The notes under the pieces are model-generated. The model searched no databases. It saw nothing but the letters and a program-made list of their open reading frames with translations, and was not told the origin of the DNA. The translations under genes were made by a program, and so were the position numbers. From SFTJ01 sp051871555 (lineage in GTDB: Bacteria; Bacteroidota; Bacteroidia; Bacteroidales; Muribaculaceae), in NCBI GenBank assembly GCA_051871555.1, contig JBJECZ010000072.1, positions 1-35,680 of the forward strand: a DNA stretch of 35,680 nt, read 5' to 3'. Below are positions 23,893 to 32,977 of this stretch, one piece after another. Numbering within the stretch: the first letter of the stretch is position 1; the number at the start of each line of letters is the position of its first letter.

Positions 23893-23941
23893 AAAAATTT
23901 AAAGTTTAAGTGAATTAATAAAATGGATTGTTTATAATTGG

Positions 23942-23997
23942 TTCGGGGCGTTGGTGGTGCCAAAAGGCGATGATGCCCATGGCACCTTACCCCCGAA
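23942..23997 (-). promoter_or_regulatory. Large two-step hairpin between PKD-like gene and secreted protein gene
   Basis: TTCGGGG (23942-23948) pairs with CCCCGAA (23991-23997), and inside it GGTGCCA (23956-23962) pairs with TGGCACC (23980-23986). A run of T follows on the plus strand only. For the leftward transcript it is an intercistronic stem-loop that could tune transcript stability or downstream expression. Confidence 0.6.
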
Positions 23998-24012
23998 TTT
24001 TTTCAGTTTTCG

Positions 24013-25650
24013 TTACGGACGCACTTCCTTGTAAGCAATGTCCTTGATGCGACCGAAGCCCGAAAATTCGCCTTCCGAGCCAAGGGTGAGCGTGGTGCCC
24101 GGCGACGATGTTTCGTAGAAGCGCACCTTGCCGCCGTTGCCGTCAGCCACTGAATTGTCGTACGAGCCCACAATCAGCTTGTATTGGCGTGCCACAAACT
24201 TGTTGGCGGTTTCCTCGTCCATCTTGTTGGTGAGGGTGCTCACGCCGCCAGGATTGTCGTAGGTGCAGAACTTGATGAGTGTCACCTCCTCGTTGGCAGG
24301 CAGCGTTACAGCCAAGTTGCATACACCCGAACCGAGGTTGTAGGCATACACCTTGTTTTGATAAGCATAGTAGACGGTTTGATATTGCGAGTGAGCGGCA
24401 AACAGGGTAGCCTTGTCGAAGTCGGGCTTGGTGATGTTTGTCCAACAGCCTTCTTGCTTGAATGTCTTGTCGGAGGTGTTCACCGAATAGATGTGGCGCT
24501 TGCTGCCGTCCTGCATGAAGCAATACACGGCACCGTTGGAGAACTGTGTGCCCACCATAGCCAAGAGGTCCATGTTGCCGGTGTTGAAGCTGAACAGCTT
24601 GTTCGACGGGTCGGTGAGCGGATATAGCGTCTGCTTGAGGGCTGACACGCGGTCGCCGTCCCAAGCCACAAAGCGGTGGTTGTCGATGTCGAACAGCAGA
24701 GCAGCGCCGTAGCCGGCAAGCGCCGTTGAACGGGTTGCGCTGGTGCCGATGTATGGCGAAACGCGATATTCAGGGTCTTTGGCACGCTCCGAGGTGTTGA
24801 TGGGCTCCTCGAATGCGCCACCGCCGGTGTCCCACGGGTTCCACACAAAGGCATTGCCCTCGAGCGACACGGCAAGCACAGCGTCGGCAGTGATGAAGCT
24901 GTTGCAAGGCACCACGCGGAACGACACGATGTGGTCGTCGGGCAGCGACACGAAGTGCGAAGTCTTCAGCTCGTAGGCATCGCCGTTGATTGTGAGATAG
25001 GTGTTGTTGAGCAAATAGGCGTTTTCCTCGCTCATGAGCACAATCTTGTCGCCTATGGTGCCGCGGGCATTGAAGAATGTGCCTAACGAACGAGCGTGGT
25101 GCAGCGGCTTGATGTCGGTGTAGAGGTCGATGTCGTAAACCGGCATCAGACGGTCGATGGTGAGGCTCGAAATCATGTCGAGGCGCACCGTTTCGTCGGG
25201 TTTGTCGCAAAGAATCATCCACCCTTCAGTGGTGCTCACCACAATTTTCACGTCGACCACGGCGCTATATCGCACGCCTGTGCGCTTGTCGGTGGCAGAA
25301 TACCAGCAAACGTGCTTGCCTATACCCAGCGTGGCAAGCATATATATGTCTTTTTTGCCCTCATTGTTGAGTTCCACCCAGTTGCCGTTGCTGTCCTTGT
25401 ATTTAAACGAGAATTCGAAGTTCGGGTTGGCATCGGTGATTTCGCCTTCGAGCGTCGAGGTGATTTCCGGCTTCAAATCGATATATTCGGCATTGGCAAG
25501 CACGGTGATGCTCTCGGGCAGCTTGATGGTGACCTCAGCTTTAGGCTCGTAGTCGTAGTTGCCCTTATCGTCGGTGCACGCCGTTGCAGCCACAAGCATC
25601 AAGGCAGCGAGTGAGGCAAAGGTTGTTGCTTTTAACCACTTCATTATCAT
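24013..25650 (-). CDS. PKD-like family surface lipoprotein
   Basis: This 545-residue lipoprotein has a lipobox ending in ATACTDDKG; the acidic residues after the Cys fit the surface-export signal of Bacteroidota lipoproteins. Residues about 30-140 form an Ig/PKD-like beta domain (VTIKLPESITVLANAEYIDLKPEI at its start is typical of the PKD-like family), followed by a repeat-rich part with a possible beta-propeller character (GWMILCDK, VAWDGDRVSAL, YCFMQDGSKR). This family is regularly found after susD and DUF4843 genes. A role in binding the nutrient taken up by the SusC/D pair is likely but the ligand is unknown. It starts 21 bases after the DUF4843 gene; ATG 25644 is an alternative start. 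Confidence 0.85.
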   Translation of the reverse strand: MIMKWLKATTFASLAALMLVAATACTDDKGNYDYEPKAEVTIKLPESITVLANAEYIDLKPEITSTLEGEITDANPNFEFSFKYKDSNGNWVELNNEGKKDIYMLATLGIGKHVCWYSATDKRTGVRYSAVVDVKIVVSTTEGWMILCDKPDETVRLDMISSLTIDRLMPVYDIDLYTDIKPLHHARSLGTFFNARGTIGDKIVLMSEENAYLLNNTYLTINGDAYELKTSHFVSLPDDHIVSFRVVPCNSFITADAVLAVSLEGNAFVWNPWDTGGGAFEEPINTSERAKDPEYRVSPYIGTSATRSTALAGYGAALLFDIDNHRFVAWDGDRVSALKQTLYPLTDPSNKLFSFNTGNMDLLAMVGTQFSNGAVYCFMQDGSKRHIYSVNTSDKTFKQEGCWTNITKPDFDKATLFAAHSQYQTVYYAYQNKVYAYNLGSGVCNLAVTLPANEEVTLIKFCTYDNPGGVSTLTNKMDEETANKFVARQYKLIVGSYDNSVADGNGGKVRFYETSSPGTTLTLGSEGEFSGFGRIKDIAYKEVRP

Positions 25651-25671
25651 AGTTCGTAGTGTTTTTTGAAT

Positions 25672-26520
25672 TTACTGTTGTTGATATTTCGAATAGTCGA
25701 CACGATAGGCATCGCCCAGTTGCATGAACGAGCCGTCCTCGTCGTACACCGGATTGCCCTCGTCGGCAGCCGCCTGCAAGATTTTTTGCAGTTTGATGGC
25801 GTAGTAAGGCATACGGCCCGAAGTGATTTTGCTGCCGGCACCGTTAATCCACGTCCAGTCGTCGAGCTCGAAGCCGAGGGTCTGGTTGATGTAGATGTAT
25901 TTTGTTGCAGTCCACTTGCCAAAATAGTTGTTGGCGTTGAGCGTGTACCAGCTTGCCGGGCACGAATACACCTCGTCGATTTTAAACGAGAAGATTGCGC
26001 CGTTGATGGTGTCGTTTTCGCTTGCGTTGTAGCTGTTGCTTGACTTGTATTTCTCAAGCACGCCAAAGTTTTCGTTAGGCTGTAGGCGCAGCACAAGGGT
26101 GAGCGCCTCGTCGCGCAGTCGCAGGTTGCGCAGGAACTTCACATTCAGCTTGGTGAGGTTCTTTCCGGCAGGAATGCGCACAGTGTCGAGGTCAACCTCG
26201 TAGTCGACGCCGGCAACCATGGTGGTTTTCTCCTCGTCGACCACCACCTTCACCGCGCGGTCGTAGTCGCGCACCTTGCCCATTGTGCGAATCTCGCCGG
26301 CAAAGGTCACGCTGGTCATCTTCTCGTTGTAACCCACAAACGAGAACGAAGTGCTGTTGCCATACCCCTCATTGCCCGAACTGGTGACCATGGTGGTTTT
26401 CTGGAAATACACCATGCTGTCGTCGGTGGTGAAGAGTTCAATTTCTTCGGTTTGGCACGAGGTGGCTGCCGCAGCCACGGCAAGTGCAAAGATGCTGTAT
26501 GCTAAGTGTTGTAGTTTCAT
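25672..26520 (-). CDS. DUF4843-domain lipoprotein
   Basis: This 282-residue lipoprotein has a lipobox ending ATSCQTEEIE (Cys22). The following DUF4843 region (about 30-270) is beta-rich, with an early MVYFQ segment, VTFAGEIRTMGKVRDYDRAVKVVVDEEKT and an AGVDYEVD motif, features of this family. Proteins of this kind lie downstream of susD in many Bacteroidota operons and are thought to be surface accessory factors; no biochemical role is established. It starts 14 bases after susD and ends 21 bases before the PKD-like gene, so co-transcription is nearly certain. Confidence 0.88.
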   Translation of the reverse strand: MKLQHLAYSIFALAVAAAATSCQTEEIELFTTDDSMVYFQKTTMVTSSGNEGYGNSTSFSFVGYNEKMTSVTFAGEIRTMGKVRDYDRAVKVVVDEEKTTMVAGVDYEVDLDTVRIPAGKNLTKLNVKFLRNLRLRDEALTLVLRLQPNENFGVLEKYKSSNSYNASENDTINGAIFSFKIDEVYSCPASWYTLNANNYFGKWTATKYIYINQTLGFELDDWTWINGAGSKITSGRMPYYAIKLQKILQAAADEGNPVYDEDGSFMQLGDAYRVDYSKYQQQ

Positions 26521-26534
26521 ATATCCTGATGGTG

Positions 26535-28142
26535 TTATCGGTTATCGGTTTCACTCTTAGGCAATGGCAAGGTGTAGCGAGCCTCTTTCTGCTCCTCGGT
26601 GACATTCTCCTTGTTGCTGTAGATGAACGGCGGCATAATTGCCACCTCTATCTTCTTCTGACCGTTATAGTCGTTGTCGAACGCCTTGTTGAGGCGCTTG
26701 AAATAGAAGAACACCTGCCCTTCGCCCATAAACTCGCGAATGTATTCCTTGGTGAGAAGGTCTTCGTAGTCGTAACTTGGGTCTAATTCGGGAATGCCAC
26801 GACGCATGCGCATATTGTTAAGCGTAACCCAAGCATCAAACAGCTTGTCGAGGTGATAAGCCGCCTCCGAAACGATGTAATACGCCTCGGTGAGCTTCAT
26901 TGCCGAGCAGAATGTGCCGTAGAACTTCTGCGCCTTGAGAATCTCGTTTTCGTCGCTGGTAGAGCCCGAAGCCACGTCGCGGTTCTCGTCGCTGATGTCC
27001 TTGAATTTCACGAATCGCTTGGTGGCGTCGCCGTCGAGGGTGGTTCCGTTTTCCCATTGGCTCTGATAGCGATAGTCGCCCACGTCGATGCCGGCGAACA
27101 GGATTTCGTCGATGTATCCGGCGCGAGGCACCAGCAGGTTGCGTCCGGCGTTGTCCTGGTCGAAATAATATTGGAAAATGAGTCCGCGGTCGTCGTTATA
27201 GAACCCGAACAGACACTCGGTTGAGAACATGCGGTCGGGGGTGGTGGTGTTGCCAAGCAGCGTGCCGGCGTCGACAGCCGGGAAGTACTTCTTCACCATC
27301 GGGTCGTCAGTGAGCTTCTTAGCCTCGGTGTAGGCGTTCTGATAGTCGCAGCCCCACATATAGGCACGGGCAGCGAGCAATGTAACGGCATAATAGTTGA
27401 GGCGCAGCTGGCGATAGCGCTGCGAGTTGTCGTCGTCGTCGGCATACTCGGCACGCGGCCCGTAGGTGATTACAGGGTCGGTGTCGGCAAGCAGCTCTTG
27501 AGCCTCGCGGATGTCGCGCAAGATGTAGTTATTCAGCACGTCGGTGCCGGTGAGGATAGGCAAAATCTTGGTGTCGGTGCTTTCGTTGTAAGGAATAGCC
27601 TGATATTCGGGGTGACGCGAGAATACCGGTCCAAACAGGCGCAGCATATCAAAGTGCAGCATGGCACGGCAAGCAAGCATCTCGCCACGCAGCATGCGAT
27701 ATTCGCTTTCGGGCAGCACATGGCGGCCGTCGGCAGCCTGGTCGGCATCGAGGTTCTTCAGCACCACATTCACGTTCATGATGGTTTGATAGGCATTGCT
27801 CCATATCGCCGAGATGGTGCTCTGCACGCCCTCCTGAGTGTAGTCGTAGTCGACCAACGCACGGCAATACTTTGCGTAGCTGGTTTCGTCGGTTTGGTTC
27901 ACCTCGTAGCGCTGACCGAGAATGTCGATAAACTCATAAGAGAGATTTTTGCCGTAGAGCGACGAATTGCTCATCTGATTGTAGATGCCGTTCACCGCTG
28001 CATAAATGCCGCTCTTGGTGGCAAACTGCTGTTCTTCGCTCTGCTTGTCCTTTGGCGTGTAGTTCAGCCAATCGGAGCAGCTGCCCATGAGCAGCAGCGT
28101 GGCAGCGGCGAGCGCTGTGTATAATGTTCTTTTCAATTTCAT
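26535..28142 (-). CDS. susD: SusD/RagB-family nutrient-binding lipoprotein
   Basis: This 535-residue outer-membrane lipoprotein carries a lipobox MGSC (Cys22) followed by SDWLNYTPKDKQ, a typical mature SusD start. The TPR-like helical SusD core is seen in the early QMSNSSLYGKN and ATKSGIYAAVNGIYNQ segments, LRGEMLACRAMLHFDMLRLFGPV (about 185-207, the conserved family motif), and the C-terminal ELDPSYDYEDLLTKEYIREFMGEGQVFFYFKR. It acts as the lid over the SusC channel and captures a glycan, peptide or other nutrient at the cell surface. Substrate cannot be told: no hydrolase is in the operon, only the divergent secreted hydrolase beyond susC. It starts 43 bases after the susC stop. Confidence 0.95.
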   Translation of the reverse strand: MKLKRTLYTALAAATLLLMGSCSDWLNYTPKDKQSEEQQFATKSGIYAAVNGIYNQMSNSSLYGKNLSYEFIDILGQRYEVNQTDETSYAKYCRALVDYDYTQEGVQSTISAIWSNAYQTIMNVNVVLKNLDADQAADGRHVLPESEYRMLRGEMLACRAMLHFDMLRLFGPVFSRHPEYQAIPYNESTDTKILPILTGTDVLNNYILRDIREAQELLADTDPVITYGPRAEYADDDDNSQRYRQLRLNYYAVTLLAARAYMWGCDYQNAYTEAKKLTDDPMVKKYFPAVDAGTLLGNTTTPDRMFSTECLFGFYNDDRGLIFQYYFDQDNAGRNLLVPRAGYIDEILFAGIDVGDYRYQSQWENGTTLDGDATKRFVKFKDISDENRDVASGSTSDENEILKAQKFYGTFCSAMKLTEAYYIVSEAAYHLDKLFDAWVTLNNMRMRRGIPELDPSYDYEDLLTKEYIREFMGEGQVFFYFKRLNKAFDNDYNGQKKIEVAIMPPFIYSNKENVTEEQKEARYTLPLPKSETDNR

Positions 28143-28185
28143 AATCGGTTCGTAATGATTTTGAGTGAAAAAGTGAATGATTACT

Positions 28186-31100
28186 TTACAAAGTGAACGA
28201 CAAAGCAAACGAAACGCTGCGCGAGAACGGATAGCTTGTGCCTCGCTCCTGCTTGATGCTGGTGATTCGGAAGATGTCGTTCATATAGCCGCTGATTTTG
28301 AGCGTGTTCAAGCCGATTTTCTTAGCCATCTCAGGCGAGAATTCGTAGCCGATGCGCAACGACTCGAGCGCCAACGAATTGTCGTTTTGCACAAAGCGCG
28401 ACGACATTGGCGTATATTGCGAGTTGGCAATGTTCTTGAACTGTGCCACGTCGCCCGGCTTCTGCCAGCGGTCGTAGAGGGCTCGCTTGTCCTGATTGTT
28501 CGACAGGCTGCCCGACGAGATGTTTTCCACCTTGTTGAACAGCACCGAGTTGAACGACTTGGCGCCATACTTGTAGCGGAAGTCCATATTCATCGAAAAA
28601 CCTTTGTAGTTGAAGCTTGTGCCGATAACACCTTCAACCTTCGGGCGGCTATTGCCCACAATCACTTCGTCCTTCGAATTGAAGTCGTAGGTGTATTGTC
28701 CGTCTTTGGTGATAAACACCTCTTTACCGGTTGCGGGGTCGATGCCAGCCGAGCGCACAGCCCAGATGTCGTCGGGGTCGGCACCATCGTAGTAGCGCTT
28801 GGTGCTGTTGTTGCTTCGGCCCTCGGTGTTGAACATGTCAAGTCGGTTGCCAATGCCCGAAAGCTTGCTCTTGTTGCCACGCACGTTGGCGCGCACGCTC
28901 CACCAGATGCGTTGCGGCATGTTGCGCAGAATGTAGTAGGAAGCCTGCACATAGTAGCCTTGGGTGGTTTGCTTGCCAAAGTTTTCATACATCACGTCGC
29001 CCGTAGCGCCCGACGAAGGCGGCATGGCAATGCTGATGAGCAACGGGTCGGTGGTTTTATAGTAATAGTCGCCGGTGAGGGTCAGACGGTCGTTGAGGAT
29101 GGTTACGTCGAAACCGATGTTGCGGTCGAGGGTGGTTTGCCACTTCAGGTTAGGATTGCCCAACTGCGAAAGCGATGTGGTCATGCCAAAGTAGTTGAAC
29201 ATATTGAAGTTGTAGCGGAATGTGGTGATGGTGGCACTCGACGAGAAGTTTTGATTACCCGGGTTACCAATCGAGCCGCGCAGCTTGAGCATCGACACGC
29301 CTTCGAAGTTATCCTTGATGAACTTTTCGCGGTGAAGGTTCCAAGCCAAACCAAGCGCCCATGTGCCAATGAACTGCTTGGTGCGTCCAAACGAGTTGGA
29401 GCCGTTCACGCGGTAGCTGAAATCCACCAAATAGCGGTTGTCGAACGCGTAGTTGCCAATGACGTAGGAGCTGACCGAACGCGAAGTCGACTCGTAGTAC
29501 GACGGGCTGCCGCCTTCGGGATAGCCGTTGGAGAACGATGGCAGAGTGTAGTCGCCCACAGGGAAGCCGATGGTGCTGTAGCCGTCGCTCTTATAGTCGC
29601 TTTGCGAGATGTAGCCACCGGCAGCCACGTTCACCAGATGCACCTCGTTGAAGGTCTTACCGTAGGTGATGGTGAGTTCGCCTTCATATTTGTTGGTGTA
29701 AGATTTCGAGTTGGTGTATTGTCCGCGCTTGGTGTATTCGGTGGTGGCATAGCGGCTGTCGCTTGGCGACACAAACGCCTCGTTCTTGGTGTCGGTGCGG
29801 GTGAAGCCGATACGTCCGCGAATGCGCATTTCTTTGATTGGCATATATTCAACATTCAGCTTCTCGGAGAACGATATGGCGCCGCCGTGAGTGTAGCTGT
29901 TTTGGGCAGCGTTGTAGAGCGGATTGGCTGCCTTGATATAGTCGTTATATTCAAGCCATTTTTCCACCTCGCCGTCGTCGTTGTATTTCTTATAATACGG
30001 GTTGGCGTTGGCATAGTTCACGAATGCCACAGTGGGGTCGCCGGTGGAGGTGTTTGAAAACGACAGCTTGTTGCTGAAATTAAGTTTGTTCAAGCGATAA
30101 GTAAGGTCGATATTTCCGCCAATCACTTCGCGCTTACTTTCCTTCATGATACCCTGAATGCCGTTGTAGGTCAAACCGATGCCAAAACGATAGGCACCCT
30201 CACCACCCTGAGCATATAGCGAATGGCGGTGGTTCACACCCACTTGCAGCGGTTCGGCAAGCCAATAGGTGTCGACACCGCTCTGCACGTCGGCAAGCTT
30301 TTCGTTGTATAGTTTGTCGAGTTCAATCTCGGCAGTGGTCGACGAACCGCTGTAACGGCCCGAGAGGAGCTCGAATTGCAGCTTCTCTTGCGCGTTCATC
30401 AGGTTGTAGCTCGAAAGGTCAGCCCAAGTGACCGATGCCGAACCGTTGTACGACAGGTCGAGGTGTCCGGCTTTAGGCTTCACGGTTTCAACAACCACAA
30501 CGCCATTGGCGGCTTTCGAACCGTAGATGGCGGTCGACGCGGCGTCCTTAAGGATGGTGATTGATGCCACGCGGCTCATGTCGAGGTCGTAGATTGCCTC
30601 GAGCGACGACTCGAAACCGTCGAGGATGAACAACGGCTGGTTGGGGTCTTCTGCCAGCTCGTCGCGTGTGCTGATAAGGCTCGATTTGCCACGAATTTCA
30701 ATGTCGGGCATGTGGTTAGGGTCGGAACCAAACTCCATGCTCTCGAGCACGTTGAATGCCGGGTCGAGGGTCTTCAGCGAAGCTATCACATTCTGTGTGC
30801 CTACGTTCTGAAGGTCTTTTCCAGTGAATGTCGACGAGGCGCCGGTGAAGCTCTCCTTCTTCTTGTCGATGATACCGGTAACAACCACCTCGCTGAGGTT
30901 GGTTTTCGATTCAAGGCGTATGTGCAACTTTTTGCCGCCCTGCACCTTCACGGTTTGCGGCTCCATGCCCACATACGATACAATAAGATACTTTGCCGAG
31001 GCTGGCAAAACAATGGTGAATGCACCATCGATGTTGGTTGTCGTACCTTTTCCCTTGTTCTCTTTGGCTTGAATGGTGGCTCCAATCAAAGGCTCGCCTT

Positions 31101-31239
31101 GGTCGTCTACTACCACACCACTCACAGTCACTGTTTGTGCCTCAGCACGAAAACTCAGAAGGGGGGGGGTAATTACGACTATGGCAAAAAGCAAAGTTAA
31201 TTTTGCAACAACTTTTCTTATTTGCTTAAATTTTTCCAT
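28186..31239 (-). CDS. susC: SusC/RagA-family TonB-dependent outer-membrane transporter
   Basis: This protein of about 1,017 residues has a signal peptide (about 1-34, ending AEA before Q), an N-terminal carboxypeptidase-regulatory-like domain (VSGVVVDDQGEPLIGATI, about 38-120), a plug domain with the SusC signatures DIEIRGKSSL and AIYGSKAANGVVVVETV, and a large beta-barrel ending in the aromatic-rich SFALSFTL. It imports a nutrient across the outer membrane using TonB energy together with the following SusD. The signal-peptide region (residues 24-27) is encoded by nine consecutive C, a possible slippage site. ATG 31239 (MEKFKQIRKV) is chosen; ATG 31251 is the alternative. It heads a six-gene leftward operon. 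Confidence 0.95.
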   Translation of the reverse strand: MEKFKQIRKVVAKLTLLFAIVVITPPLLSFRAEAQTVTVSGVVVDDQGEPLIGATIQAKENKGKGTTTNIDGAFTIVLPASAKYLIVSYVGMEPQTVKVQGGKKLHIRLESKTNLSEVVVTGIIDKKKESFTGASSTFTGKDLQNVGTQNVIASLKTLDPAFNVLESMEFGSDPNHMPDIEIRGKSSLISTRDELAEDPNQPLFILDGFESSLEAIYDLDMSRVASITILKDAASTAIYGSKAANGVVVVETVKPKAGHLDLSYNGSASVTWADLSSYNLMNAQEKLQFELLSGRYSGSSTTAEIELDKLYNEKLADVQSGVDTYWLAEPLQVGVNHRHSLYAQGGEGAYRFGIGLTYNGIQGIMKESKREVIGGNIDLTYRLNKLNFSNKLSFSNTSTGDPTVAFVNYANANPYYKKYNDDGEVEKWLEYNDYIKAANPLYNAAQNSYTHGGAISFSEKLNVEYMPIKEMRIRGRIGFTRTDTKNEAFVSPSDSRYATTEYTKRGQYTNSKSYTNKYEGELTITYGKTFNEVHLVNVAAGGYISQSDYKSDGYSTIGFPVGDYTLPSFSNGYPEGGSPSYYESTSRSVSSYVIGNYAFDNRYLVDFSYRVNGSNSFGRTKQFIGTWALGLAWNLHREKFIKDNFEGVSMLKLRGSIGNPGNQNFSSSATITTFRYNFNMFNYFGMTTSLSQLGNPNLKWQTTLDRNIGFDVTILNDRLTLTGDYYYKTTDPLLISIAMPPSSGATGDVMYENFGKQTTQGYYVQASYYILRNMPQRIWWSVRANVRGNKSKLSGIGNRLDMFNTEGRSNNSTKRYYDGADPDDIWAVRSAGIDPATGKEVFITKDGQYTYDFNSKDEVIVGNSRPKVEGVIGTSFNYKGFSMNMDFRYKYGAKSFNSVLFNKVENISSGSLSNNQDKRALYDRWQKPGDVAQFKNIANSQYTPMSSRFVQNDNSLALESLRIGYEFSPEMAKKIGLNTLKISGYMNDIFRITSIKQERGTSYPFSRSVSFALSFTL
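31161..31169 (-). repeat. Homopolymer tract (nine G on plus, nine C in susC)
   Basis: Nine identical bases in a row fall inside codons 24-27 of susC (Thr-Pro-Pro-Leu), within the hydrophobic part of the signal peptide. With nine the frame is open. Gain or loss of one base would end translation early. Confidence 0.9.
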
Positions 31240-31257
31240 ATATATTTTCATTTTGCA

Positions 31258-31265
31258 CAAAAATA
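31258..31265 (-). promoter_or_regulatory. -7 element of the susC operon
   Basis: On the minus strand TATTTTTG (31265-31258) fits TAnnTTTG. Transcription would start near 31251, favouring ATG 31239 with a very short leader. A TTTG lies 14 bases upstream, closer than the usual spacing, so the site is tentative. Confidence 0.4.
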
Positions 31266-31567
31266 CTCATTAAATGTGACAAAGAAAAAAATTTAACCGA
31301 GATTCACATTTTTTAAACATATGTCATTTTGCCACCGTTTTATCGCTATTTAAACCAAAAATTCGGAATTAAAACCAAATTAGCTCGCATTGTTTCACAT
31401 TAAAAGAAAAACGAGTATTTTTCTACGAATATGTAATCGAAATTTTTTTTATTCTGTAAGCAAAAACTCGCGTTTCTATCACCTCGTGCAACGCCTTTCA
31501 CCCTATTTGGCACCAAAATGTAATAGACATTACGAATATGATAGATTTCGGTTATAAAATATTTTTC
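31266..31567. other. AT-rich divergent intergenic region between susC and the hydrolase
   Basis: No gene is visible. The stretch has long A and T runs and is expected to hold control sites for the divergent susC operon and hydrolase. No sigma/anti-sigma or SusR-like gene lies beside it, so the regulator of the SusC/D pair is not evident in this window. Confidence 0.5.
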
Positions 31568-31575
31568 TATCTTTG
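31568..31575 (+). promoter_or_regulatory. -7 element of the secreted hydrolase gene
   Basis: TATCTTTG matches TAnnTTTG and lies 42 bases before the ATG at 31618, with a T-rich stretch upstream. Confidence 0.55.
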
Positions 31576-31617
31576 CAGCAAAACTATAAAACAAGACATC
31601 AAAATTATAAACCGAAA

Positions 31618-32967
31618 ATGAAACGCTACATCATCTCATTTGCTTTGGCAATAGTGTCAATAGCCACTTTCGGTGCCAAGCGCATCGACGTGGAAGCCCT
31701 GAAGCAACACTTTGTGGAATGTCTGAACAACGGCGTAGCCAATGCTGCCGCCATTAAAGATAGCAAGCTGTCGGCTGAACAGGAATCCGAGGCGCGCAAA
31801 GCCGTATGGGCGGCATGGTGCGATGCTTGTGGCGAATACGACCTCGACTGCCTGCCCGACCCCGACTCGCTGAAGGCTGAGACGCCCTATCGCTGGCAGC
31901 TGCCCGACAGCCTGGAGCCTAACTGCCGCATGCCGTTTTACTTCGGCACCAAAGGCGACAAACCGGCTGAGGGCTATCCGCTGTTCCTTTATATGCACGG
32001 CTCTGGTCCGCGCGAGCGCGAATGGCAAGTGGGGCTGAAGTGGTGCGAGGTGTTCAACGACGCTCCGTCGCTCTATTTCATACCGCAGATTCCCAACGCC
32101 GGACGCTACTACCGCTGGTGGCACCGCTCAAAGCAAGTGGCTTGGGAACGGCTGCTGCGCCAGGCTTTTGTGTCGGGCTTGGTGAACGCGCGCCGAGTGT
32201 ATTTCTTCGGCATCTCCGAAGGTGCTTACGGCAGCCAGCGCTTGGCGTCGTTCTACGCCGACTATCTGGCGGGTGCCGGTCCGATTGCCGGTGGCGAACC
32301 GCTCATCAACGCCCCGGTTGAAAACCTCGCCCATGTGGCTTTCATGCTCACCTCGGGCGAAAACGACACTCAGTTTTGCCGCAACAAATTCACTATGCAG
32401 GCTTGTCACGCACTCGACAGCATGGCTACGATGCACCATGGCGAATATCCTCACCGCGTGTTCCTGCAACCCGGACGCGACCACTCGTGCGACTACACTT
32501 TCACCACTCCGTGGCTGAAAAATTTCACCCGAAACCCCTATCCCAAGCATTTCAAATGGGAAAACTTTAATATGCACGGACGCTTCCGCCAAGGCTTCTA
32601 CAACCTGCAAATCGTTGAACCGTGCGACACCGTTGGCGGCCGCCGAGCTTGCTACGAGTTCACCGCTCGCGGCAACGAAATCGACATCGAGGTGCACAAC
32701 GTGCGCTATGTGCCGCTCGACCGCGAGCCGATGTGGGACATTGTGATGCATTACCAAAAAGTGGTGGAACCTGCCACAGGCGGACGCCTGCGCATCTATC
32801 TTAACGACCAGTTAGTCGACCTCAACCGCCCGGTTACCATACGCGTTAACGGCCGCAAAGCATTCAAAGGCAAGGTGAAACGCCAACTGCGGCACATGGT
32901 GAACAGTTGCGCCTTGTTCTACGACCCCGAACGCATCTTCCCTGCCGCCGTCGACGTCAACCTGTAA
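31618..32967 (+). CDS. Secreted alpha/beta hydrolase (esterase-like)
   Basis: This 449-residue protein has a signal peptide (about 1-19) and an alpha/beta-hydrolase fold. The oxyanion-side segment YPLFLYMHGSGPRERE is near residues 120-135, the nucleophile is S200 in GISEGAYGS, and the histidine is probably H289 in GRDHSCDY. A beta-rich C-terminal part (about 330-449) of unknown type follows. Length and layout recall Bacteroidota secreted esterases that remove acyl groups from glycans, but peptidase activity cannot be excluded. It is transcribed divergently from susC, a common arrangement for a processing enzyme of the same uptake system; this link is inference. Its stop lies 10 bases from the end of the convergent MFS gene with no clear terminator between. 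Confidence 0.85.
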   Translation: MKRYIISFALAIVSIATFGAKRIDVEALKQHFVECLNNGVANAAAIKDSKLSAEQESEARKAVWAAWCDACGEYDLDCLPDPDSLKAETPYRWQLPDSLEPNCRMPFYFGTKGDKPAEGYPLFLYMHGSGPREREWQVGLKWCEVFNDAPSLYFIPQIPNAGRYYRWWHRSKQVAWERLLRQAFVSGLVNARRVYFFGISEGAYGSQRLASFYADYLAGAGPIAGGEPLINAPVENLAHVAFMLTSGENDTQFCRNKFTMQACHALDSMATMHHGEYPHRVFLQPGRDHSCDYTFTTPWLKNFTRNPYPKHFKWENFNMHGRFRQGFYNLQIVEPCDTVGGRRACYEFTARGNEIDIEVHNVRYVPLDREPMWDIVMHYQKVVEPATGGRLRIYLNDQLVDLNRPVTIRVNGRKAFKGKVKRQLRHMVNSCALFYDPERIFPAAVDVNL

Positions 32968-32977
32968 TACCGCTGTC

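Noticed and set aside
23942..24008. Plus-strand terminator with T run
   Set aside because: There is no plus-strand gene upstream that it could serve; interpreted as an intercistronic structure of the leftward operon.
28177..30057. 626-codon open frame antisense to susC
   Set aside because: Long but with shadow composition (Val, His, Ala rich) and no motifs; susC on the other strand is complete.
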